Positions 8,260-15,797 of a DNA stretch of 26,970 nt are shown in pieces. The translations under genes and the position numbers were made by a program. Numbering within the stretch: the first letter of the stretch is position 1; the number at the start of each line of letters is the position of its first letter. Source of the stretch: an uncultured Eubacterium sp. (GTDB lineage Bacteria; Bacillota_A; Clostridia; Lachnospirales; Lachnospiraceae); assembly GCA_947653505.1 (NCBI GenBank), contig CANTHI010000002.1:1-26970 (forward strand). Direction: 5' to 3'. Below the pieces are notes generated by a model. That model was not told the DNA's origin. It made no database searches and saw nothing but the letters and a program-made list of their open reading frames with translations.

Positions 8260-9993
8260 ATGGTACAGACAGCACAAATCAACAGAAAAAATATCATAGT
8301 CATCGGAGACGTCATGCTGGACCAGTATTTCTGCGGCAGGGTGACGCGCGTCTCGCCGGAGGCGCCGGTTCCGGTACTCAGAAAAGAAACGGCAGGTTCT
8401 GTGCCGGGAGGCGCGGCAAATACGGCGCTCAATCTGGCGGCGGGCGGACAGAACGTATTTCTCATGTCTGTCTTTGGACAGGACGAAGCAGGAGATACGC
8501 TGCTTGGACTGCTAGAAAAAAATGAGATCGACACCAGCCTGTCTCTAAGATGTGACCGCTGTACGACGGTAAAGACACGTTTTCTGGGCGGCCGCCAGCA
8601 GCTGCTGCGGATGGATACCGAGATTACGGAAGATATGCCGCAAAAGGTCACAGACTGCCTGCTCGGAAAGCTTTGGGATGTTCTGGACCGGATGGAGCTG
8701 GTAGTTATTTCGGACTACAGGAAAGGTCTTCTGACCTGTGATTTTACGCAGGGGATTATCCGCATGGCAGGACAGATGCAGAAAAAGGTACTGGCCGACG
8801 TGAAGGATCCGGATGTACGCAAATATCAGGGCGCGTGGCTGTTAAAGCCCAATCTGCAGGAGCTGTCGGCGATGACACAGATGGATACAGACAGTGATCA
8901 GGCTGCCGTGGAAGCCTCCGTAAAGCTGCTCGAAAAGGCCGGATGCAGCTATGTGCTCACGACCTGCGGGGCGCGTGGCATGATACTGGCGGGAAAAAAA
9001 CTGCTGCATCAGGTGCGGCCTGTCGCAAAGGAAGTGTTTGATGTGACCGGAGCCGGTGATACGGCGCTGGCTTATCTGGCGGTATTTCTGGCGAACGGAT
9101 ATGGGATACAGGATGCTGTAGCCGCTGCAAATCAGGCGGCAGGCATTCAGGTGTCAAAGACCGGTACCGCGGTAGTCCGCCTGCAGGAAGTGCAGGATGA
9201 GCTGGAACGAAAGCTGCGTCAGGAAAAGGAAGTGCAGGATGAGCCGGAACGAAAGCTGCGTCAGGAAAAGGAAGTGCAGGATGAGCCGGAACGAAAGCTG
9301 CGTCAGGAAAAACAGAAGGAACCGGAACGAAAGCTGCATCAGGAAAAACAGAAGGAACCGGAACGAAAGATGCAGCGGAAAATGCTGTCAGAGCGTGGGA
9401 TTTCTGAATGCAGGAGTATGCATAAAGACAGGAAGATGGTATTTACAAACGGCTGTTTTGACATTCTGCATTCCGGACATATACGCTGCCTGCAGGCTGC
9501 TGCGCAGCTTGGTGACTTTCTGGTTGTAGGACTGAACTCGGATGCTTCTGTGAAAAGACTGAAAGGAAGCGCACGTCCGGTGAACTGTGAGACGGACCGT
9601 GCGCAGGTGCTCTGTGCACTGGAATGCGTGGATTATGTGGCTGTTTTTGATGAGGATACGCCGAAGCAGCTGATCGCAAGGCTGCAGCCGGATGTGCTGG
9701 CAAAGGGCGGCGATTACGCGCCTGAGGAGATTGCCGGAAGGGAAATTGTAAAAGCGCGGGGCGGAACGGTAGAGATTCTGCCGTTTTATGAAGGAAAGTC
9801 CACGACGGAAATTATTCAGAGTGTCAGAAGTAAAGGAAATGTCAGAAATGCCGGAACTGACAGAACTGCCGGAAATGAAGGAACTGCCGGAAATGAAGGA
9901 ACTGCCGGAAATGAAGGAACTGACAGAAACAGTGAAAATGCCTGTCCGGCTGAGGAAGGACGGGAGCGGAAGGAGCATGGCGGGGGATTATGA
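8260..9993 (+). CDS. hldE: Bifunctional heptose 7-P kinase / heptose 1-P adenylyltransferase (HldE)
   Basis: At 577 residues this is about 100 longer than E. coli HldE (477). Residues 1-~306 are a PfkB-type kinase: IVIGDVMLDQYFCG, VPGGAANTALNLA, and GAGDT at 264-268 with catalytic Asp267. Residues ~390-525 are a cytidylyltransferase-like domain: MVFTNGCFDILHSGH (393-407, HxGH signature), VVGLNSDASVKRLKG and a late GKSTTEII. The two domains are joined by a highly charged linker (about 310-375) made of 14- and 12-residue repeats. A ~50-residue low-complexity tail contains the GTAGNE repeat. The extra length is mostly these repeats. The enzyme would phosphorylate heptose 7-phosphate at C1 and later adenylylate heptose 1-phosphate; the intervening GmhB phosphatase is not in the window. 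Its stop overlaps the hldD start by 4 bp. Confidence 0.92.
   Translation: MVQTAQINRKNIIVIGDVMLDQYFCGRVTRVSPEAPVPVLRKETAGSVPGGAANTALNLAAGGQNVFLMSVFGQDEAGDTLLGLLEKNEIDTSLSLRCDRCTTVKTRFLGGRQQLLRMDTEITEDMPQKVTDCLLGKLWDVLDRMELVVISDYRKGLLTCDFTQGIIRMAGQMQKKVLADVKDPDVRKYQGAWLLKPNLQELSAMTQMDTDSDQAAVEASVKLLEKAGCSYVLTTCGARGMILAGKKLLHQVRPVAKEVFDVTGAGDTALAYLAVFLANGYGIQDAVAAANQAAGIQVSKTGTAVVRLQEVQDELERKLRQEKEVQDEPERKLRQEKEVQDEPERKLRQEKQKEPERKLHQEKQKEPERKMQRKMLSERGISECRSMHKDRKMVFTNGCFDILHSGHIRCLQAAAQLGDFLVVGLNSDASVKRLKGSARPVNCETDRAQVLCALECVDYVAVFDEDTPKQLIARLQPDVLAKGGDYAPEEIAGREIVKARGGTVEILPFYEGKSTTEIIQSVRSKGNVRNAGTDRTAGNEGTAGNEGTAGNEGTDRNSENACPAEEGRERKEHGGGL
9187..9369 (+). repeat. In-frame 42/36-nt tandem repeats in HldE linker
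   Basis: Three 42-nt units at 9187, 9229 and 9271 encode EVQDEPERKLRQEK (first copy has L for P). They are followed by one full 36-nt unit at 9313 encoding QKEPERKLHQEK and a partial copy at 9349-9369. The core gaaccggaacgaaagctgc is shared by both unit types, so the 36-nt form probably derives from the 42-nt form. Units are multiples of three, so gain or loss keeps the reading frame and changes only linker length between kinase and adenylyltransferase. The near-identity of copies indicates recent expansion. Confidence 0.95.
9862..9924 (+). repeat. In-frame 18-nt tandem repeat in HldE C-terminal tail
   Basis: The unit ggaactgccggaaatgaa occurs at 9862 (first base a), 9880 and 9898, with a partial diverged copy at 9916. 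In the hldE frame it encodes GTAGNE. It lies after the last conserved element of the adenylyltransferase domain, so the tail is probably dispensable for catalysis. A related sequence (gccggaactgacagaac) just upstream suggests the array grew from a degenerate local motif. Confidence 0.93.
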
Positions 9994-10958
9994 GCATTGT
10001 AGTGACAGGAGGGGCCGGATTTATCGGCAGCTGCATCGTCCGGACATTAAACGACGCCGGACGGGCGGACATTATTATCGTGGACAATATTGCATCCACG
10101 GAAAAATGGAAAAATCTCAGAAATAAAAAATATCTTGCTTATATCCACAAATCCAGATTTCTGGAAATGCTGCCGGACATGGAGGGCATTGAGGCGGTGA
10201 TTCATATGGGCGCGCAGTCTTCCACGCAGGAGCGGGATTTTGACTATCTGTGGGACAACAATTTTGGCTATACGAAAGCATTGTGGGATTACTGCAGCAG
10301 GAAACAGATTTCGTTTCTGTATGCCAGCTCGGCGGCTACCTACGGGGACGGCTCCGAAGGATTTGACGACAGATGCGCGATTGAGCGTCTGATGCCGCTG
10401 AATGCCTATGGCTATTCCAAGCAGGCGTTTGATTTGTGGGTCAGGTATCATGCCAGGGAGCATCCCGCGCAGCATGTGGGGTTTAAGTTTTTCAATGTCT
10501 ATGGACCGGATGAGTATTTCAAACAGGATATGGCGAGCATGGTATACCACGGCTACCGCCAGCTGCGGCAGGATGGGGAAATCCGGCTGTTTCGCTCCGG
10601 CAGGCCGGAATATGCGGACGGCGCGCAGCTGCGCGACTTTGTATATGTAAAAGATGTGTGTGATGTTGTGCTGTGGTTTTTAAACCATCCGGAGCAAAGC
10701 GGACTGTTTAACGTGGGAACCGGAAAGGCGCACAGCTTTGCGCAGCTGGCAGAAGCGGTATTCCACGCGCTTGGGATGAAGCCTGTGATCCGCTATACCG
10801 GCATGCCGCGGCATCTGGAAAAAACTTACCAGTATTATACGCAGGCAGAAATCAGCAGTCTGCGGGAGGCTGGCTATACGAAAGCGTTTGCGGATGTGGA
10901 GACCGGAGTGAGGGATTATGTGCAGGGATATCTGGAGCAGGGATTTGCGGTTTACTGA
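9990..10958 (+). CDS. hldD: ADP-glycero-manno-heptose 6-epimerase (HldD)
   Basis: This 322-residue extended SDR protein aligns along its length with E. coli HldD (310). It has VVTGGAGFIGSCIV at the N-terminus, HMGAQSSTQERDFDYLWDNN, the conserved FLYASSAATYG block with YGYSK (YxxxK catalytic pair), FKFFNVYGPDEYFK, RDFVYVKDVCDVVLWFL and FNVGTGKAHSF. Members use NADP to convert ADP-D-glycero-D-manno-heptose to the L-glycero form. The start overlaps the HldE stop (ATGA), so the pair is translationally coupled. With gmhA, hldE and a GT9 enzyme this makes the operon committed to ADP-heptose use. Confidence 0.95.
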   Translation: MSIVVTGGAGFIGSCIVRTLNDAGRADIIIVDNIASTEKWKNLRNKKYLAYIHKSRFLEMLPDMEGIEAVIHMGAQSSTQERDFDYLWDNNFGYTKALWDYCSRKQISFLYASSAATYGDGSEGFDDRCAIERLMPLNAYGYSKQAFDLWVRYHAREHPAQHVGFKFFNVYGPDEYFKQDMASMVYHGYRQLRQDGEIRLFRSGRPEYADGAQLRDFVYVKDVCDVVLWFLNHPEQSGLFNVGTGKAHSFAQLAEAVFHALGMKPVIRYTGMPRHLEKTYQYYTQAEISSLREAGYTKAFADVETGVRDYVQGYLEQGFAVY

Positions 10959-10979
10959 TCAGAATCGGGAGGATGCGGG

Positions 10980-12125
10980 ATGACAGGTTTTTATATCGCG
11001 GCATGGCTGCTTTGTCTGACAGGCGTTTTCATGCGTGGAAAATATGTGTTTTGTATCGGAGCGCGGATGCTTCCGGATCCTTATGAGAGAAAAACGGTGG
11101 ATCTGACTGAGATGACGCTGCTTGTGCTGGTATTTCTGCTGCTGACCGCAAACCGGACGGGACTGGATATTCTCAACTATGTGCAGGCTTATCTGTATGA
11201 ACAGGATACGTTTACCATAAAAGACAGGCTCTATGGGAGCCTTAGTATGGCGGCATATCAGGCGGGATGGTCTTTTTATCTGTTCCGTGCTGTGCTGACG
11301 TTTCTGTCCGGCTTTCTGGCGGTGACGACGATCAAAAAAACGGGTACGGATTTCCGGTTTGTATTGTTATTTTATCTGCCTTCGATGCTGTTTGTGGATT
11401 CCATGCAGTTTCGCAACGCAGTCTGTCTGGGATTGTTTTTATGGAGCTTCCGGTATCTGCTGTCAGGTGGAAGACAGGCGGCGGTTACATATGTGATCTG
11501 TATTCTGATTATTGCACAGATTCATGCGGTTTATTATTTTACGCTTGTTCTGACGGTATTTTTTTGGAAAAGCAAAAGAAAGCAGATCACGGGGCTGCTG
11601 TTTGCTCTGGGTCTGATTCTGGCGGTGGCTACCGTATGGAACGGAAACCAGATTCCGTTTTTTATCCAGATCGCGCATGCGCTGACGAAGACGGATATGC
11701 GGGCCGCTGCGTATAGTACGTCCGGAAATCTTGGCTGGACAATACCGGCCGCGATTCATGTACTGACCACACTGCTTGCCCTGATGGTATACAGACATGC
11801 GGACAGGGGTGTTCCAGGCATAACAGGGCGGCAGATGGAATATCTGAGGCTTATGCTTATTTATGATATGCTCCTGTTTCTGACGGTACCTGCCATTATG
11901 ATGAACCTGCATTTTTACAGGCTGATCCGGGGAGCTTTTATGATCAATGTGACCGGAGTTTCTTTTTTTATGCGGTACAGGAGAAGGCAGGGCAGATTTT
12001 CGCTGCTGGCCGGGGCAGCGCTGGCCGTACTGGCGGGTATGTGGTTTGTGCTGGATCTTGTTATCTTTGAAACCAGCGCCACGATGGCAGAGCCTGTGCT
12101 TCATGGCAGCCTGTTCTTTTTATAG
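10980..12125 (+). CDS. epsG: EpsG-family polysaccharide polymerase
   Basis: This 381-residue very hydrophobic protein has about ten predicted membrane helices. Features fitting EpsG-type Wzy-like polymerases are the early D-x-x-N-Y...Y segment (GLDILNYVQAYLYE), the block MLFVDSMQFRNAVCLGLFLWSF and the following IIAQIHAVYYFTLVL with its conserved histidine. It would polymerise flipped repeat units on the outer membrane face. An excellent ribosome site (gggagg 10967-10972, 7-nt gap) fixes the start. Its position directly before the Wzx-type flippase is the standard Wzx/Wzy arrangement. Confidence 0.85.
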   Translation: MTGFYIAAWLLCLTGVFMRGKYVFCIGARMLPDPYERKTVDLTEMTLLVLVFLLLTANRTGLDILNYVQAYLYEQDTFTIKDRLYGSLSMAAYQAGWSFYLFRAVLTFLSGFLAVTTIKKTGTDFRFVLLFYLPSMLFVDSMQFRNAVCLGLFLWSFRYLLSGGRQAAVTYVICILIIAQIHAVYYFTLVLTVFFWKSKRKQITGLLFALGLILAVATVWNGNQIPFFIQIAHALTKTDMRAAAYSTSGNLGWTIPAAIHVLTTLLALMVYRHADRGVPGITGRQMEYLRLMLIYDMLLFLTVPAIMMNLHFYRLIRGAFMINVTGVSFFMRYRRRQGRFSLLAGAALAVLAGMWFVLDLVIFETSATMAEPVLHGSLFFL

Positions 12126-12143
12126 AGGGGCAGGGGAAGACGG

Positions 12144-13643
12144 ATGAAGACAAATGTGAAAAAAAACGCACTGCTGAATATGCTCAGACAGGTATGTGCC
12201 ATTGTCTTTCCATTTCTGACATTTTCCTATGCTTCCCGTGTGCTGGGTGCGGATAAGATCGGAATGTATACGTTTGGACAATCTGTGACCAGCTGTTTTG
12301 CCTGTCTCGCCTCGCTGGGCATCGGGGATTATGCGGTGCGGGAAGGCGCGGCAGTGCACGATGATCCAAAAAAGCTGGGGCAGCTTGCAAACGAAATGTT
12401 TACGCTGCAGCTGTGGTCCACGTTCCTTTCTTATGCGCTGCTGCTGTTGCTGCTAAAGCTGTGGGGAAGGTCTGCGCCTTACCGGTATGTGCTTCTGATC
12501 CAGAGTATGCAGATGGCATTATCCGTGATCGGGGCAGACTGGATCAACACGGCATGCGGGGATTTTTTATATTTATCTGTCCGGTATCTGCTGACGGCAT
12601 CGGTATGTACGGCAGCATTATTCTGCTTTGTCAGGGGACCGGAGGATTTGTATGCATATACATTTTTTTCCATGCTCTGTACGTCGGGAGGAAACCTGTG
12701 GAATGTTTTTTATATACGCAGATACGTAAAGCTGCGGCCGGTCCTGCGGCTGCGGCTGAAAAAACATCTGCCGCCGGTTCTGATGCTTTTTGGCAACAGC
12801 ATTGCGCTGGCTGTCTATTTAAATGCAGATCTGGCGATACTGGGCCTGATGCTGGATGATACGGCAGTTGGGATCTACGCGGCTGCCGCGAAAATATATC
12901 TGATGGTAAAAGCAGTGGTGAACGCATGGATTATGGCTGCTGTGCCGCAGCTGTCTTATCTGGCGGCGGCAGACAGAAAAGACAAAAAAGACAAAAAAGA
13001 CAAAAAAGACAGCTGCAGCCTTCTGCTGTCTGAGCTGGCGGATATCCTGCTGATGCTTCTGGTGCCGGCTGCCGTAGGAATCTTTTTTGAAGCGGAAAAT
13101 CTGATTGCGTTTGTGGCGGGCAGCGGGTATGAAAGCGGAGCCGCCGTACTGCGTATTTTGAGCATTGCCATACTGCCTGCCGTTGGATCGTGTCTCGTTT
13201 CTTACGCGTTTCTGGTGCCGTTTCATCTGGAAAAGTACTTTCTGATGTCCACGGTTGTGGCGGCGGGACTGAATACGGGACTGAATATCTGGCTGATTCC
13301 GCGCATGGGCATTCCCGCGGCTGCGTTTACGACGCTGCTGGCAGAGGTTTTCGTATTTTTGTCAGCCTCTTATCATGCGGGAGCGGCGGACGGTGTCAGG
13401 ATTTGCGTGGACAGAAAAGATTTCCGTACGGATCTTGCCGCGGGAGTGGCTGTGGCCGCTGTATGTCTGCTTGTAAGACAGGCAGGACTGGCAGACATTC
13501 CGGAGCTGGCAGTATCCGTGGCATGCGCAGCCGCCGCCTGCGGCGCTGTGCTCTCAGCGGGGAAGAGCCGGACTTTTCTGGGACTTGTGCAGTCTGTATG
13601 GAAAAGCAGAAGATCCGGCTATCAACGAAAAGAAAGAAGGTAA
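12144..13643 (+). CDS. Wzx-type oligosaccharide flippase
   Basis: This 499-residue MOP-superfamily protein has 12-14 predicted membrane helices. The N-terminus KKNALLNMLRQVCAIVFPFLTFSYASRVLGADKIGMYTF is the typical opening of polysaccharide flippases, followed by SLGIGDYAVREGA. It would move undecaprenyl-linked repeat units across the membrane for EpsG. A polar insertion, DRKDKKDKKDKKD at 277-289, lies in a loop near the middle, where flippases change between helical bundles, and is built from a 9-nt repeat. The start has a G-rich leader (ggggcaggggaag) upstream. Flippase function is confident; substrate is inferred from context. Confidence 0.9.
   Translation: MKTNVKKNALLNMLRQVCAIVFPFLTFSYASRVLGADKIGMYTFGQSVTSCFACLASLGIGDYAVREGAAVHDDPKKLGQLANEMFTLQLWSTFLSYALLLLLLKLWGRSAPYRYVLLIQSMQMALSVIGADWINTACGDFLYLSVRYLLTASVCTAALFCFVRGPEDLYAYTFFSMLCTSGGNLWNVFYIRRYVKLRPVLRLRLKKHLPPVLMLFGNSIALAVYLNADLAILGLMLDDTAVGIYAAAAKIYLMVKAVVNAWIMAAVPQLSYLAAADRKDKKDKKDKKDSCSLLLSELADILLMLLVPAAVGIFFEAENLIAFVAGSGYESGAAVLRILSIAILPAVGSCLVSYAFLVPFHLEKYFLMSTVVAAGLNTGLNIWLIPRMGIPAAAFTTLLAEVFVFLSASYHAGAADGVRICVDRKDFRTDLAAGVAVAAVCLLVRQAGLADIPELAVSVACAAAACGAVLSAGKSRTFLGLVQSVWKSRRSGYQRKERR
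12972..13010 (+). repeat. In-frame 9-nt repeat in flippase loop
   Basis: The unit gacaaaaaa occurs at 12981, 12990 and 12999, preceded by gacagaaaa at 12972 and ended by gac at 13008. It encodes (DKK)n in the flippase. The A6 runs could also slip by single bases, which would truncate the protein, but the frame is intact here. Confidence 0.93.
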
Positions 13644-13650
13644 CACAAAT

Positions 13651-14880
13651 ATGGAGAAAAGGGAAATCGTCTTTTCGCCGCCGGATATAACGGAGGCAGA
13701 AATACAGGGCGTGGCGGAAGTACTAAGAAGCGGCTGGATTACGACGGGTCCGAAAACAAAAGAGTTTGAAAACAGGATTGCGGCTTACTGCGGCAGAAAG
13801 CGGGCGGTATGCCTAAGCTCTGCCACGGCCTGTCTGGAATCCGCCCTGCGTCTGCTTGGGATCGGGCCGGGGGATGAGGTCATTACTTCTGCCTATACCT
13901 ATACAGCATCCGCGAGTCCGGTCTGCCATACTGGCGCGAAGCTTGTGCTGGTGGATACGGCCCCAGACAGCTTTGAGATGGATTACGATGCGCTGGAGCA
14001 GGCGGTTACGGACAGGACAAAAGCCATTATTCCGGTCGATCTGGGCGGGGTCATGTGCGACTATGACCGCATTTATGAGATCGTGCACAGACAACAGGCG
14101 AAATTCTGCCCAGGCGGACAGCTGCAGGAGGCGCTTGGCAGAATCGCGGTCATTGCAGACGGCGCGCATGCGTTCGGAGCAAAAAGAATCGTGGACGGCC
14201 AGTGGAAGATGTGCGGCGAAGCGGCAGACTTTACAAGCATTTCCTTTCACGCGGTAAAAAACCTGACGACAGCCGAAGGCGGCACGCTGATGTGGCGCAG
14301 TCTGGAAGCGCAGGGGATAACGGATGACTGGATTTATCAGGAGCTGATGCTGCTGTCCCTGCACGGACAGAGTAAGGATGCTTTTTCCAAAGACAGTCCC
14401 GGCGCATGGGAATACGACATCCTATCGCCTGCCTACAAATGCAACATGACGGATCTGCAGGCTGCGATCGGCCTGCAGCAGCTGAAACGCTATGACCGGT
14501 TGTTAGCCAGAAGAAAAGAAATCATCAGACGCTACGATCAGGCGCTTTGCGGACTGGGTGCAGTTTCCCTAAAGCATGAGGACGCCTGTCATGATTCCAG
14601 CGGCCATCTGTATCTGCTGCGGATACCGGGTATTACGGAAGCGGAAAGAAACGGTATGATATTAAAACTGGCGGAATCCGGAGTGTCTTCGAACGTGCAT
14701 TACAAGCCGCTGCCGATGTTTACGGCGTACCGGAATCTGGGATTTTCAATCAGGGATTACCCGCATGCGTATGCGCAGTATCAAAACGAGATCACACTGC
14801 CGCTGCATACGTGCTTAAGCGATGCGGATGTGGAGTATGTGATCTGGTGTATGGACAGGGTGTTAAGAGGGATTTCGTAA
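13651..14880 (+). CDS. DegT/DnrJ/EryC1 sugar 4-aminotransferase (ArnB/PglE class)
   Basis: This 409-residue PLP-dependent aminotransferase has TTGPKTKEFENRIAAYCG near the start, SSATACLESALRLLGIGPGD, an ADGAHAFGA block, and the PLP lysine in SISFHAVKNLTTAEGG (Lys203). The SFHxxKNLTxxEGG form, plus HGQSKDAF and LSPAYKCNMTDLQAAIGL, matches C4 aminotransferases (ArnB, PglE, PseC) rather than WbpE-type 3-aminotransferases, which carry a different active-site stretch. It probably aminates the 4-keto sugar from the dehydratase at 2329. The start at 13651 follows agaagg with a 10-nt gap; a further upstream ATG at 13585 would overlap the flippase by 59 bp. Confidence 0.9.
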   Translation: MEKREIVFSPPDITEAEIQGVAEVLRSGWITTGPKTKEFENRIAAYCGRKRAVCLSSATACLESALRLLGIGPGDEVITSAYTYTASASPVCHTGAKLVLVDTAPDSFEMDYDALEQAVTDRTKAIIPVDLGGVMCDYDRIYEIVHRQQAKFCPGGQLQEALGRIAVIADGAHAFGAKRIVDGQWKMCGEAADFTSISFHAVKNLTTAEGGTLMWRSLEAQGITDDWIYQELMLLSLHGQSKDAFSKDSPGAWEYDILSPAYKCNMTDLQAAIGLQQLKRYDRLLARRKEIIRRYDQALCGLGAVSLKHEDACHDSSGHLYLLRIPGITEAERNGMILKLAESGVSSNVHYKPLPMFTAYRNLGFSIRDYPHAYAQYQNEITLPLHTCLSDADVEYVIWCMDRVLRGIS

Positions 14881-15033
14881 GCCGGCGTATGAGCGGATAT
14901 GCAAAGAGTTTTCTATGCTGCTGTATAGGAAAGGATTCCGGAAATGGACGCAGAGCTGTCTGAAAGAAAATGTTGAAGCATACAGGCATTCTTTAAGAGG
15001 GAATGCGGATGGGGAAAGACAGGGGGATGCTGC
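14881..15033 (+). other. Short intergenic stretch, no gene recognised
   Basis: These 153 bases separate the aminotransferase from the sugar transferase. Only tiny open frames are present, with no convincing ribosome site and start pair. At its right end, aggggg at 15021-15026 is a strong ribosome site for the ATG at 15034. No terminator hairpin is seen. Confidence 0.5.
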
Positions 15034-15177
15034 ATGATACTGAAACAATGGGAAGATCTTCCGGCAGGCATGCGCAGGGAAGAGGTAAGAACATATTATG
15101 AAAGTCTGCGGAAAAAAACATGCAGCCTGAAAATAAAAGGGGAATGGATCTTTTGCTGTCCGTGCTGCTTCTTGTGA
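15034..15177 (+). pseudogene. Out-of-frame N-terminal piece of the initiating sugar transferase
   Basis: An ATG at 15034 sits 7 nt after the strong ribosome site aggggg (15021-15026). The product begins MILKQWEDLPAGMRREEV, then RTYYESLRKKTCSLKIK, and stops at 15175. That is the usual N-terminus of Firmicute undecaprenyl-phosphate sugar transferases (pattern: LPxxMRxEEVRxYYxxLxKKxxSLxxKR). The KR-x-x-D body continues in the -1 frame from about 15138. Adding one base in the run at 15136-15142 (aaagggg) would fuse SLKIK to RGMDLLLS. Possible causes are a real frameshift, a base-calling error, or recoding. Confidence 0.8.
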
Positions 15178-15797
15178 TCACAGCGCCGGTGTTTGCGGTT
15201 ATTGCGGCAGTAATCAGAATGGATTCCGCAGGGCCTGTATTTTTCCGGCAGGAGCGTGTGACACAGTACGGCAGGATCTTTCGCATTTATAAATTCCGCA
15301 CAATGGCCGCTGACAGCGCGGGAGCAGGGACACGGGTCACTGTAAAAAACGATATGCGGGTCACGCGGGCCGGAAAGGTGCTCAGAAAATACCGTCTCGA
15401 CGAGCTGCCACAGCTTTTGAATATACTGGCAGGAGACATGACGTTTGTAGGCACAAGGCCGGAGGTGCCGTATTATGTGAGAAAATACCAGCCTGTCATG
15501 CGCGCGACGCTGCTGCTTCCGGCAGGCGTCACATCAGAAGCGAGCATCCGGTTTAAAAATGAGGAAAAAATGCTGGAGCGCGCGGAAGATGCGGATGATG
15601 TATATCTTAAAAAGATACTGCCGCTTAAGATGGCGTATAACCTGCGGCAGCTGCAACGGTTCAGTATCCGGCAGGATGTAAGGACGCTGGTGCGTACGGT
15701 TTTAGAAGTAGCCGGAAGCCGTGAGGATGCTGGTACAGACAGCTGTAAAAAGGACCGGAAGATTTTGCTCCCGCGCAGACGGAGGAAATACGGATGA
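15120..15797 (+). CDS. PglC/WcfS-like initiating phosphoglycosyltransferase (body)
   Basis: This bacterial sugar transferase, 225 residues from the first in-frame ATG, transfers a phospho-sugar to undecaprenyl phosphate to start the repeat. It has the KRGMD start of the re-entrant membrane helix, then LLSVLLLVITAPVFAVIAAV, PVFFRQERVTQYG, RIYKFRTM, the YRLDELPQLLNIL segment with the catalytic Asp-Glu pair, and DMTFVGTRPEVPYYV. It lacks the N-terminal membrane bundle of long WcaJ-type proteins, so it is of the small PglC type. The ATG at 15120 has no good ribosome site; the natural start seems to be 15034 in the other frame. The core is complete and could still work if translated. Its product is coupled by 4 bp to the methyltransferase. 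Confidence 0.88.
   Translation: MQPENKRGMDLLLSVLLLVITAPVFAVIAAVIRMDSAGPVFFRQERVTQYGRIFRIYKFRTMAADSAGAGTRVTVKNDMRVTRAGKVLRKYRLDELPQLLNILAGDMTFVGTRPEVPYYVRKYQPVMRATLLLPAGVTSEASIRFKNEEKMLERAEDADDVYLKKILPLKMAYNLRQLQRFSIRQDVRTLVRTVLEVAGSREDAGTDSCKKDRKILLPRRRRKYG

Noticed and set aside
9788..10126. An alternative frame with ELPEMK repeats across the hldE/hldD junction
   Set aside because: It is the shadow of the 18-nt repeat in another frame and runs into hldD; both real genes have clear domains.
14881..15033. A small gene between aminotransferase and sugar transferase
   Set aside because: Only very short frames occur, none with both a good ribosome site and conserved-looking sequence.
15135..15141. 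Canonical -1 ribosomal slippery heptamer in the sugar transferase
   Set aside because: The run a-aaa-ggg does not fit X-XXY-YYZ in the A site, so programmed frameshifting is possible but not supported by a standard signal.
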